From Haematococcus lacustris (lineage: Eukaryota > Chlorophyta > Chlorophyceae > Chlamydomonadales > Haematococcaceae): a stretch of 64,000 bases of DNA. A program made the position numbers and the translations under genes. Shown here piece by piece: positions 11,241 to 21,291 of this stretch; position 1 is the stretch's first letter; each line of letters starts with the position of its first letter. The DNA is taken from the NCBI GenBank assembly GCA_030144725.1, contig JASKMD010000031.1, forward strand, positions 1,576,712 through 1,640,711, in the 5' to 3' direction. The notes beneath the pieces are model-generated. The model saw only the letters and a program-made list of their open reading frames with translations, was not told where the DNA came from and made no database searches.

Positions 11241-11478
11241 CACTCCACAGTGACTTCCTCAAAAGGGACATGGAACTTATACCTCAAAAGGGACAACCCA
11301 CGTATCAAATCTAATCTCCGTAAGGCACGTTATGTAAGGCACCGCCGCAGCACGCCGCCGCAAGCCGCAAGCCGTGCAAGCCGTGCAAACCGCAAGCCGC
11401 AAGCCGCAAGCCGTAAGCCGCAAGCCGCATTGGCGGCGCCTCCAACTCTTACCTGTGCTATCCAGCCCCGCGCCCGAC

Positions 11479-11687
11479 ATGGCCAAACCTACCCCCCTCA
11501 GCAACTCCTTCGCTGCCCTCGCCTCTTTCCCACTGACCAGGCCTCGGTCTCACCCCCCCACAGAGCAGTCAGCGGCAACAGCAGCCCGGGGTGCCGACCA
11601 CTTCACTCTGGAGGAGGCAGCTCGCATTGCTCTATCTGAGCAGCTCACAGAGCGTTTTCTCAACGAGCAGCGGGAGCAGCACCAGCG

Positions 11688-11720
<33 letters not shown>

Positions 11721-13236
11721 GCACCAACAGCAGCAACAGCAGCAGCAGCAGCAGCGGCAGCAGCAGCAGCCAACTGGGGCAGGGGCCTCACCAATAACTG
11801 AGGCCCGGCTCCAGGAGGTACTGGCGCAAACACTGACACAGACGCTGCAGCAGATAGTCATGCCGCAACTGACCTCCATCAACCAAACCATCGAGACAGT
11901 TAAGAGCGAGTTGCAGAATGTCCAATACGACGTAGCCAAACTGAGTGTGGGGCACATTGAGCTAGAGGGAGAATCGAGGGAGGTGCGTGCAGAGATGGCC
12001 TCAGTGGAGCAGCGCTGCAGCGTGCAGCTGGCAGCAATGGCCTTCAACATCCAGCTAGCAACAGAGCAGCGCAGCAATGCGGGGGTGGTGGTCTTCTTTG
12101 CCCCCCGCCCTGATGAGGCAGCCATCAAGGCTCTGTGCACCAGCGTCGGCGTCACTGATGCCCGGGTAATGCACTCTAGCCCGACTATCGCTAAGGTCAT
12201 TGTCGGCTCCCATGCCTCAGCCCTCAGCGTTCTGGCTGCTGCCCAGCAGGCCGCACTCCCAGCAGACCTGGGCAAGGGTCCGCTGCAGCGTGTCGTGTGG
12301 CCAGCTCGCCGGCAGCTGCAGGCCGTTGTGGATAAGAGCAGTGTGCGGTCCCCTGTACACGGCATGCGCTTTGAGTGCAACAAGTCACGTACAGCCATCA
12401 TCACCACCTGGAAGGGGAAGCAGATTACCTACCCCCTGTTTGTCCACCTCAGCAACCTCAGCAAGCCAGACCTGAAAAGCATGGATGAGTGCAGCATTGA
12501 GGCAGCCTGTGAGTATGCGGCTGCGGACCAGCCTGCAGCCTTCCTCCTACCAAGGTCCCTCGCCACCCGTCAACAGCAGCAGCAGCATCAACAGCAGCAG
12601 CAGGGTGCTGCAGCGGCTGCTGCAGCAATGGAAGAGGACAACCAGCCTGCAGATCCTAACCGGGTGCAGCGCAGTGCAGCAGCAGCAGCAGCAGGGGGCC
12701 CTAACCGGGCACCAGCCGGCAAGGCTCCGGGGAAGGCAGCTGCGCCGGGCAGCCGCCCCGCCTCGCCTAACCAGGTGCAGCGCAGTGCAGCAGCAGCAGC
12801 AGCAGCAGCAGCAGGGGGGCCTAACCAGGCACCAGCCGGCAAGGCTCCGGGGAAGACAGCTGCGCCGGGCAGCCGCCCCGCCTCGCCTAACCAGGTGCAG
12901 CGCAGTGCAGCAGCAGCAGCAGCAGCAGCAGCAGCGGGCCCCAGCCAGACAACAGCCAAGACTGTGGCACCTGGTCGCCCCACCCTGCCCAACCAGACAC
13001 AGCGCAATGCAGCAGCAACAGCAGCAGTCCTCGACCATCTGCCCCCCCCCCCGCCCTTCCCCCTGGGGGGTGGCGGCCACTCGGCCCCAGGCTCCCCAAC
13101 CAAGAGCCGCCCGCTCTCTCCCCCTTTGGGGAATCACCGCACAAGGCATCAAGCGGGGTTAGGTGCGTCTGGGGAGACTCCTACGGGTAAGCTCAGGGCG
13201 GTGGGGGCTCAGGGCGTGGGAGAGGGTCGGGGCTAG
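11479..13236 (+). CDS. LINE ORF1 protein
   Basis: Start chosen at MAKPTPLSNSF, in frame with a longer upstream open stretch. In order: a short N-terminal segment, a long polyglutamine run (CAG repeats, 11689-11770), a coiled-coil-like stretch (about 11820-12060), and an RRM-like block starting near NAGVVVFFAPRPDEAAIKAL. The C-terminal third has three or four tandem units of about 40 residues (QRSAAAAAAGG, APGSRPASPNQ). The coiled coil plus RRM order fits L1-type ORF1 RNA-binding proteins. The role would be to coat LINE RNA. Repeat-length polymorphism is likely. Confidence 0.7.
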
Positions 13237-13262
13237 GGACTCGCCCCCCGGGAGCTCAGGTT

Positions 13263-16200
13263 ATGGCCTCAAGCATGGCCTCAAAGGTGAATGGCCTCAA
13301 GCATGACACCACCTCAGTCAAGTTCACAGCTATTAGGAGGCTGGTGGCCGAGCATGATGTCATCGCTCTGTGCGAGACACGCAGCAATAGGATAGCGGAG
13401 TTCATGCAGCATGCGCCCACCCATAGTGCCTTTCACACTACTGTTTCACGTCAGGGGGTGCCGGGTCAGGGGGTGGCCCTTCTGCTGCGCAAGGAGCTAG
13501 CCAGGCACGCCAGGCTATGGCGCACCAGTAGTGTCATGCAGCTGCTTTGGGTCAGGCTGGCAGGGTGTGTGTGTGGGCTTGAGGGCGATGTGTTGCTGGG
13601 TGTGTGCTACATACCCCCCGCTCACAATGTCTCCGAGCACTTCAACCACTTGCTGCTAGAGCTCCAAGAGGCCACATCACACACACCACATGTCCTCCTG
13701 ATGGGTGACCTGAACTCTCATTTAGGCAAGCTGAGCGAGATAGGTGACCTCCATGGCTGGGCCATGCTGCATCCGGAGCTTTGCGTGCCTAGGATTGGCC
13801 CAGCCAAGTCTAACTTAGCGGGCAGGGAGCTAGTTGACGTGCTATCAGCTACAGGCCTTGTTGCCACCACCGGCAGGGGACATGGGGACATGGGACAGCG
13901 CACCTGCAGAGCTAGCACTCGCACGGAGCACATCATCATGAGTGAATTGGTTTACTCTTTGAGCCACACATCTTCCTTCCCTGACGCTTGCCATGAGTTT
14001 GACCACTCCCCCATTACCCTATCATTCAAGGCACCAGCACAAGCCACTACACCCGTCCACACCTGCAATGCTGACTGCCACACTGGCCCACAGTTCCAAT
14101 GGAAGCCAGATCATGCTGCTCGGTATGTGGGTGCCCTCATTGCCTTAGAAGAGGAGGTCATGGCTGTCAAGCAGGCTGTTGAGCAAGGCACACACCCTGA
14201 CTCCATCAACCGCTTTGTGCATGACATCATATCACGGGCTGCGGGCAGTGCGGGGATGCTCAGGCCAAGGCTCTGCCCATTGGCGCGTGTTGACAAGCAC
14301 ACCACAGTTAAGCCTGCCTGGTTTGACCGGTCATGCAAGGAGGCTAAAGCCGCACTCTGGCAGGCTCTGCGTAGCGGGGAGGCCTTGCACCTTTACAGGG
14401 CTAGAAAGCAGGCCTATAGGAGGCTGGTTGCTAGAGCTAAGTCTGCGTGGTCCAAGCACAGAGCTGCCAAGCTTCTAGACATGCTCAAGCACAACCCTGG
14501 GGATGCACTCAAGATGCTCCGTGTCAAGCACGCACGCCAACAGTCCATGGTTCCCATTGACAAGTGGCATCAGCATCTGCAGGCCTATTTCACAACAACC
14601 ACTACGACACACGAAGCACCCGATGTGATCCCTGAGCCAGCCAGGACCAGGCAAGCTGTGCCTGCCCATTTGCAAGCCGTCCCTCTTGGGAGAGGCAGAC
14701 TTCACTCTGTCCCTGCCCCTGTCACAACACATCCGCCTGCCTATGAGCTGCCCCATCTTGACAACATCACATCCATTGTACAAGCACAACTACGTGAGCT
14801 CAACAATGACACAGCACCTGGTCTGGATGGGCTCCCAGCCCCCTTCATCAAGCACGCCCGCACAGTTGATGAGGGTGTTACCACATACTTGTTGCTCCCT
14901 CTGCTTGCCACATGGTTTCACAACATGATGCGCACGGGGATTATTCCAGCGGCTTGGAAGGTAGCTAGAATCAGCCCCCTCTTCAAGGACACAGACCCCA
15001 CAGACCCCAACAAGTACAGAATGCTTGCTGTGAGTAGTGTGCTGTACCGCCTGTATGCTAACGTCTTGCGGCACGTGCTGACTGCCTGGTGCATGACACA
15101 CAAAGTGCTGCCAGATGAGCAGTTTGGGTTCATCCCGGGACGCAGCACCATGCAACCCATGTTCATTCTGCGCCATCTTGTCCATGCTCAAAAGGCTAGC
15201 GCAGATGCCAAGCACCGCAAGCTTTTCACTGCCTTCATTGACTTCAAACAGGCCTATGACCACATACCTCGACAACAATTGTGGGAACACTTGCGGGTTG
15301 GGGTCAAGCTGCCACAGCCCTTGCTTGCCTGCCTGGAGGGTCTGTATAGGGATGATAGCTATGTGCTGATAGATGGCCCCCACCGCACCCCCCCAGTGAC
15401 TCCGGACCAAGGTGTCAAGCAAGGCTGCCCCATCAGCCCACTCTTGTTTGCTCTCTATGTTCACGACATTAGTAAGGAGTTCCTGGGTCCTGTTGATGCT
15501 GTGAGAGTGCAAGGCACACCTGTCACCCATTTCATGTATGCTGATGACCTGACCCTGGTGAGCACCTCGTCCCACGGGCTGCAGCGGCTGGTCTGCCAGC
15601 TGCAAGGCTTTGCAGACAGGAAACACCTTACAGTCAATGTGGGCAAGTCAAAAGTGATGGTCTTCAATGGCAACTCACAGACTGCAGCACCTAGCATTGG
15701 GTACAAGCATGAGATCCTGCCTGTGGTGAGAGAGTTCAAGTACTTAGGCATGCACTTCCACCCCAGCGCCACCCCTGCTTTTGCTGCCACTCATATGAGG
15801 GCTGGCATGTTCCTCGCCATGCGCCAGGCGTGCAAGCGTGCCAGAGAGTATGGGGTCCTGCATGATCCATATGCCCTGTGTCACCTCATTAGAGCGTTTG
15901 TGCTCCCCTTAGGGCTGTATGGCAGCCAGGTATGGGGCACTGCTTTCCTTGGGCATGGTGTGCAACTCTCCAACCCAGTGCAAACACGCATGCTCAGCTT
16001 TCTCAGGTTTGCTGCCAGGGTACGTAGCTCAGTGTCAGGCCTGATGGTGCTGCATGAGTTGGGGCAGCTGCCCCTCCAACTTTACTGGCTAAGGGCTGCA
16101 TGCAAGTTCTGGAACACTGCCAAACTTTCCCACAGTGACCTGCTGATGAGGGTCATCAAGGCAGATGTGGAGTTAGGCAGGAGCTGTCAGGCTAGTTGGA

Positions 16201-16433
16201 GTGCTCAGTTCCAGCTTGCCGCCAGAGAGCTGATGGGGGTTGAGTTCACTTTGAGCCCGGACATGGTCCTAGGCACCAAGGCTATGGAAGTCAAGTGGCT
16301 CGAGAGGTGGGGGAGGCGTTGGGTTGGGTTTGAGGGAGACCCTAGACTGCCTGAGACGGTGCATCGGGAGAGATGTTCGTATGCTGCATGGTTCAAGCAT
16401 GGGGACGGCATTGGCATCAATCACACCTGCTGA
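13263..16433 (+). CDS. LINE ORF2: endonuclease and reverse transcriptase
   Basis: It starts 26 bp after ORF1. The N-terminal endonuclease domain shows KVNGLKHD, ALCETR, LLMGDLNSHLG and the final FDHSPITLSF, matching the catalytic Asn, Glu, Asp-x-Asn and His of the EEP family. The reverse transcriptase follows, with GLDGLPAPF, FIDFKQAYDHIP, GVKQGCPISPLLFALY and the YADD box at about 15535-15550. The frame ends early at TGA 16431-16433. Compared with 31220-31255, about 10 bp are missing at 16424, a frameshift that cuts off the zinc-knuckle tail. The copy is nearly intact but probably inactive. Confidence 0.88.
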   Translation: MASSMASKVNGLKHDTTSVKFTAIRRLVAEHDVIALCETRSNRIAEFMQHAPTHSAFHTTVSRQGVPGQGVALLLRKELARHARLWRTSSVMQLLWVRLAGCVCGLEGDVLLGVCYIPPAHNVSEHFNHLLLELQEATSHTPHVLLMGDLNSHLGKLSEIGDLHGWAMLHPELCVPRIGPAKSNLAGRELVDVLSATGLVATTGRGHGDMGQRTCRASTRTEHIIMSELVYSLSHTSSFPDACHEFDHSPITLSFKAPAQATTPVHTCNADCHTGPQFQWKPDHAARYVGALIALEEEVMAVKQAVEQGTHPDSINRFVHDIISRAAGSAGMLRPRLCPLARVDKHTTVKPAWFDRSCKEAKAALWQALRSGEALHLYRARKQAYRRLVARAKSAWSKHRAAKLLDMLKHNPGDALKMLRVKHARQQSMVPIDKWHQHLQAYFTTTTTTHEAPDVIPEPARTRQAVPAHLQAVPLGRGRLHSVPAPVTTHPPAYELPHLDNITSIVQAQLRELNNDTAPGLDGLPAPFIKHARTVDEGVTTYLLLPLLATWFHNMMRTGIIPAAWKVARISPLFKDTDPTDPNKYRMLAVSSVLYRLYANVLRHVLTAWCMTHKVLPDEQFGFIPGRSTMQPMFILRHLVHAQKASADAKHRKLFTAFIDFKQAYDHIPRQQLWEHLRVGVKLPQPLLACLEGLYRDDSYVLIDGPHRTPPVTPDQGVKQGCPISPLLFALYVHDISKEFLGPVDAVRVQGTPVTHFMYADDLTLVSTSSHGLQRLVCQLQGFADRKHLTVNVGKSKVMVFNGNSQTAAPSIGYKHEILPVVREFKYLGMHFHPSATPAFAATHMRAGMFLAMRQACKRAREYGVLHDPYALCHLIRAFVLPLGLYGSQVWGTAFLGHGVQLSNPVQTRMLSFLRFAARVRSSVSGLMVLHELGQLPLQLYWLRAACKFWNTAKLSHSDLLMRVIKADVELGRSCQASWSAQFQLAARELMGVEFTLSPDMVLGTKAMEVKWLERWGRRWVGFEGDPRLPETVHRERCSYAAWFKHGDGIGINHTC

Positions 16434-16780
16434 ACAGACAGCTCTCTACAGAAGTTCGCACGAGCCTGACTAGGTTCAGGTTAGGCAACAGCGGTCTGGG
16501 GGTGGAGAAGGCTCGGTTTAAGGGGGTAACTTTCATTGATCGCACATGCACCAGATGCACAGAGGGGGTAGTGGATGACGCCATGCATTTCATCTTTGAG
16601 TGCACTGCCACGAGTTCCATCAGGGAGCAGCCGGAGTTTGCCTTGACTTTACAGAACAACAATGAGAACTTGCATGACTTCATGTTGAGCCCATGTGCAC
16701 CTTTGTTTGTGCACCTTGCTATGAAGTGCGTTTCAGAAAGTCCCGAACCCCTTGAGGGGGAGGGCGGCCTAGCAGCCTAA
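16434..16780 (+). pseudogene. LINE ORF2 C-terminal tail, out of frame
   Basis: Continues ORF2 in another frame, reading LLNRQLSTEVRTSLTRFRLG and a CX2CX8HX4C knuckle (CTRC...H...C). The short deletion at 16424 separates it from the main frame. Confidence 0.8.
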
Positions 16781-16885
16781 CGGCTGACGGCTTAAGCGGT
16801 GTAAGCCACAACTCCAAAAAAAAGGGACATGGCCCAGGTTCATGTCCTTAAATGATCGTGTTGACGGCTGCAGGCGAGCTGGGGA

Positions 16886-18215
16886 CCAGCAGACCAGAAG
16901 CTCCCATTGCACAAGCCGCCCAAGTCATAGACTTGGCGAGCGGTCACTGTCCGGGGCAAGCTCAGATGGCCTGGGCTGCTTTGTGAGCAGTGTAAACGTC
17001 ACTGGTTCACACCCACTAGTCTGACTACCACTGTCGTCAACACTGCCCGAGTCTTGCACACTGTATGGAACCTAGGCGACCTATGGTCCCTCAGCCCAGT
17101 ACTGGAGCGACAACCCGCTCTCCTACCCACATGCAGCTGGGTCGCGCCGCCTAGCCTGCTGAGCAAACGCAACATTCTCCTGCCTGGCAGCGTGTAAAGA
17201 TTCGCCATCCTCCGCACCCTCACAGCCCTAACCCCTAGTAGGGGAGGGGGACCAAGCTGCCTCACTGGTGTCAGCTTGAGCCATGGAAACCAACAGCACT
17301 GCACCAAAATGCTTGCATGACCAGCTTCAGGCTGCCCGAGCTTCCAAGGTGTGTGTCCGTGCCCACCATCATCGATACCACTTGACCAGGTTGGGTGTGA
17401 GGTCGTCATTGAGACCCATGTCCCTCAATTGCTTGGTGACGGCTGGCGGCGCGTACAAGTCCTCCTCATCACCTATGACGCCGTCAATGAGGCCTGCAGA
17501 CACGAGCAGACACACATGCCATGTGGCTGACTGCCTGGCCTGAGCTGAGGCTCACAGCTCCTGAATGGTTGCCTTTCTTGTTGCTTGACACTGCACTGGC
17601 ACCAGCATGGTGTCGTGGCTGGGTCTGCAAGCTGTGGCGAGTGTGGTGAGTGCCCCCTGAAGCTGTTCTGCCCTAATCCAGCACCCTTGTCATTTCCCTG
17701 TTTCACATCTCTTGTTGGGGACACCGATTAATCTGGGAGACAGCCAGCTTGGGCTGGTGACAGGAAGAGAAATACAGTGCAGTGCAATACAGTGCAGTAT
17801 GAGGGGCGACATGTATCGAGCAGGCGAGCCACGTCCCCATCCACTGGTTCCCCCTGCAACGTGCTGCTGCACTGAGAGATAGCTGCATGTGGGCCCCTTC
17901 ACACGCACAGCTGCTGCGCCTCCCATGCTGGCGGGCAAGACAACCCATTGCGGTGCCCAGCAGTGCATGGCTTCACCCTCCCACAGCGCCTGGCTGCCCA
18001 CCTTGCTGCACTGCGATCTCTGGCGTCATGAAGAAGTCCCTATTGGTGTTCTCCTCCACCTCGTCCTGGTCCATGCCGGTGAACTCCATGTAGTACCTGG
18101 CCGACAGCTGCGGCACCACACAGGGCATGGCACACAGCAAGGTGTACAGCAGGGCGCAGCCAAGCACCACGCACCAGGCACCAAGCAGTGGCCAGTGGGC
18201 TGTGACGTGCACCAT
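16886..18215. repeat. Duplicated block, second copy (ClpR 3' region)
   Basis: Counterpart of 6690-8005. The non-coding part left of 17369 holds no recognised gene and is probably the ClpR 3' flank. Confidence 0.9.
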
Positions 18216-18599
18216 GCCACTAGCACACCACAGTGTGAACATCATGGGGTTGCTGCTGCCAGCGGACAACGGCCTAGCTACACGACACACATTAGCCATG
18301 CTGCATGTAAGCCACGGCAGCAGTGCTGCTATGAACTGCAGCTTGGGCCACAAACTACGAGCTCGAGCAGCAGCCCGCACAAGCAGTGCTGCCTCAGCTT
18401 CTCCCTCCATGCCGGGTTGCTCGCCCCACTGCCCTGGCACTAGCTGCCTCAGCTGTAGGCAACAGGGCGGGGCAGCGCTCTGGGAGACTGACCTGGTAGA
18501 TTGCGTTCAGCTCCTCAACTGTACGCTTGATTTGATAGATGTCACCCTGTGACCCACCTGGGCGGCAGGCAGAGGGAAGCAAAGGCAGGCAGGTGGGTG

Positions 18600-18643
<44 letters not shown>

Positions 18644-20939
18644 AGTGGGTGGTTAGGCAGGTAGGAAGCCAGGCAGGCAGGCTGGCCACCCCCCTGCTGC
18701 TTTACAGCATGCCTGACGCTCATCCATACCACCCCAAACTTTGTGCCGCTCCACCACCATACCTAACCATGCAACCCATCCCCGACAAGCTTGCAGGGCG
18801 TGAGGCCAGCTGCACTGGCCCTTGCTGCCCCTTCACCGGTCTACGTCAGGCCAGCAAGGCTTGCTCACCCCGCAGAGCAGCGTCCAATGCCCTAGTGCCA
18901 CCTAGCCACATGCACCCGCAGCCCAGGGCCATGCGGGGCTAGGGGAGGGAGGGATGCAGGCTCACCCATGGGCTGGGTCATCATGATGCGCGTGTTCTTC
19001 ATGGAGAAGCGCTTGCCAGGCGTGCCAGCAGCCTGCAGGGCACACCACAAAAAACATAGAAGCCTGCTGCTGACAATCCATCCTCTGTCCGCTGCTAAGC
19101 AGGTCCAGGTGCTTGGTGGCTGGGCTGGCAGGGCAGGCAGGCAGGCTGCTCTACTGATGCATGTGACTGATGTGGGGATGGTGTGAAGCATGTCACGCAG
19201 GCATCAGAATGGCCTGTGAGCGCTGCCAACAAACAGTGAGCAGGCCCATGCCAGACTCATGGGCCATGTCATGACTTCATCAAGCAGCCGAGAGCGTGGC
19301 TGACCTCTTGATGACCTTGTGTGGCAGCAAGGCATACTATTGAGCGCCATGTGATGATGCGTATGCCACGGTCAAGAAGCCTAGAGCTTGGGGTGTAAGC
19401 TTTAGCTCTGTGGCCTGCATACAGCTGTGTGTATGGCTGGCTTCGCCTAGTATTCGATAAAACACCATACAGCAGCTACCCCCATCTGTGCTGTTGACTG
19501 ACAGCACGTAGCTTCATCTGTCTGCTGCACGGCTGACTGGCGAGGCGCCAAATGCAAACTTTCCGCTGCTGTGCACAATGCCGGCAGCCGCCCGCCCTGG
19601 CTGCTCCTGGCCTCAACCTGGGGTGATGCCTGGATTGCCTCTGCCATGCCAGGCTCTATGCCACAATATTCATCAGGGCAGCCAGGCCAGATAGCCAGGG
19701 CAAGCCGTCCCTGCTTCCCCTGCTGATCCTGCTGATCCAGGTGTGCCTGGTGCGCCTGCTGCAGTTCTCTGCTGTACTCACCAAAATGAGCGAGGCATAG
19801 CTGTAGCACGCCCCCAACCCCAATGTTTGGATGTCAGGCTTCACAGCTTTCATGGCATCCAGGACGCCGAAGATGGAGTATGGCTGACCACCTGGCGGCA
19901 CCAAGGGGAAGATGGTGCTTAGCACTGAGCCTGGCACGGTCAACAAGCAGCCCCGGCAACTGCGACAAGCCCCAACAGCCTGGCACACATTTGTGGAACA
20001 AACACGAACAACAAGCCACATTGGGAAGGTAACCGCCCAGAGACTGAATGCTAGCCCTGGTGCTCGCTCTCTGGCACATGCCAAGTCTTGGCACAGTGTA
20101 CAGAGCCGGTCCAGCTGGGCTGTGTGCTCTGGTGCTGGCCCTGTAGGGATCAGCAAGTGTCCAATGAGCTTGCAGCAGCAGATGCATCAGACAGGCAGGG
20201 ACTTGGCTAGGAAGTCTGCTATTCTATATAGCAGCTAGCTTGGCAGTGTGGGCACAGAGCGATGAGAAGCTCAGAGATAATGCAATGCTGATACTGCTTA
20301 TGTGGGCTGCATGTTGTGGACCTGGCTGGCAGGCACTGTGACTGACATACTCTCGTGCACACCGCCCACCAGTTGAATTGATGTACATGCGTATGTCTTC
20401 TTCTTGGTCCATTGTATCTAGAGCCATGAGGCTGCCAACTATTTGCGTAGCCACCTGACCACACAGTCCATGTTCTGTGAGCATCGATAGAAATTGAGGC
20501 AGGAACTGAGGCAGCACCTAGCTACAAAGCTGCCGTAGTCACCTTGTCATTCACATAACCTGTCAAGAAGATGATCCGTTGCCGTAGCAGGTAGTTGAAC
20601 AAGTCAATAGATGTCTGTGGCCGCATAGAGGTTGCTGCAGTGTTGCAAGCTAAGTCTAGGGTTGGGCTTTGGTTGCTGTACTGACCTGATCATCCCCTTT
20701 GCCTACGACGACATCGGGCGTAATGACGGGGCTACGGCGAATCCCTGCTGTGCTCAAGTCCGTGGTCCTGCGACGGGTTTACGCACATCAATTGCGGCGA
20801 ACTAAGTTAGGAGAGGATGTTGCCGTTACCTTCGGTGCAGTCTGCGCCGTGGCACCACGATGGCAGGAGCACCGCTCCGAGTGGATGCACCCAGCGATGA
20901 CAGAACCCGGGAGCCAGCATTGACTAGCTGGCTAGCCAT
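17369..20939 (-). CDS. ClpP-family subunit of ClpR type, chloroplast, nine exons
   Basis: Exons 20830-20939, 20686-20767, 20543-20614, 20370-20454, 19782-19891, 18966-19032, 18493-18557, 18002-18107 and 17369-17493 give 273 residues with all phases consistent. The start MASQLVNAGSRVLSSLGAST is Ser/Arg-rich, like a transit peptide. The Clp core follows: LLRQRIIFLTGYV, IRMYINSTGGQPYSI, LGLGACYSYASLIL, GKRFSMKNTRIMMTQPMGG, and ENTNRDFFMTPEIAVQQGLID. The catalytic Ser (about residue 147) and Asp (about 221) positions are kept. The catalytic His is Thr (172, MMTQP instead of MIHQP). An inactive ClpR subunit of the plastid Clp core is therefore likely; ClpR4 or ClpR2 is the nearest guess. A partial second version lies at 7175-7898. 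Confidence 0.88.
18601..18640 (+). repeat. (CCAG)n microsatellite
   Basis: Ten CCAG units in the ClpR intron between the exons at 18966-19032 and 18493-18557. Confidence 0.95.
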
Positions 20940-21291
20940 TATGTATATATTGGCCTCGACGCAGTGCTACAAAGAAACAAGCCTCCATGCACATGATCCA
21001 CCGCTCACTGACACCACTTCAGGGATGACCGGCTAGGTGAGCTTAGCAGCGTCTATAAACTCGCTGTCCTACCACTAAGTAGTAACTGCATGGCACAACA
21101 AGGTAACGTACACAAGTGCATCCGCGCCTGTATGCTATCAAAGAGCTGTCGTATTCCTCGCCTAGACAGCCTCAAATGTTATGCGTACCACAGCAGGCCA
21201 CAACGTGCAACGGAAAGTCAGCATGTTCATATGCATGCGATCGCTGCTATCTCGCTATAGCTGCACAGTTGTGCGGTGGCATGAGCAGACG
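20940..21291. promoter_or_regulatory. Shared divergent promoter region
   Basis: A 352-bp spacer between the ClpR start (minus) and the next gene's ATG (plus). On the ClpR side TATATA lies within 15 bp of the ATG (about 20943-20950), close for a TATA box. No other element is certain. Confidence 0.5.

Larger units (their letters stand above)
11274..16819 (+). mobile_element. Full-length LINE with 13-bp target duplication
   Basis: AAAAGGGACATGG precedes the element (11261-11273) and follows it (16820-16832). It carries two long reading frames, ORF1 then ORF2 with endonuclease and reverse transcriptase, and a short A-rich tail. A deleted relative lies at 30609-31620. It interrupts the 5' flank of Fanzor copy B. 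Confidence 0.85.

Noticed and set aside
12547..13152. Cysteine-rich minus-strand frames opposite LINE ORF1
   Set aside because: Produced by CAG and GCA repeats read backwards as CTG and TGC.
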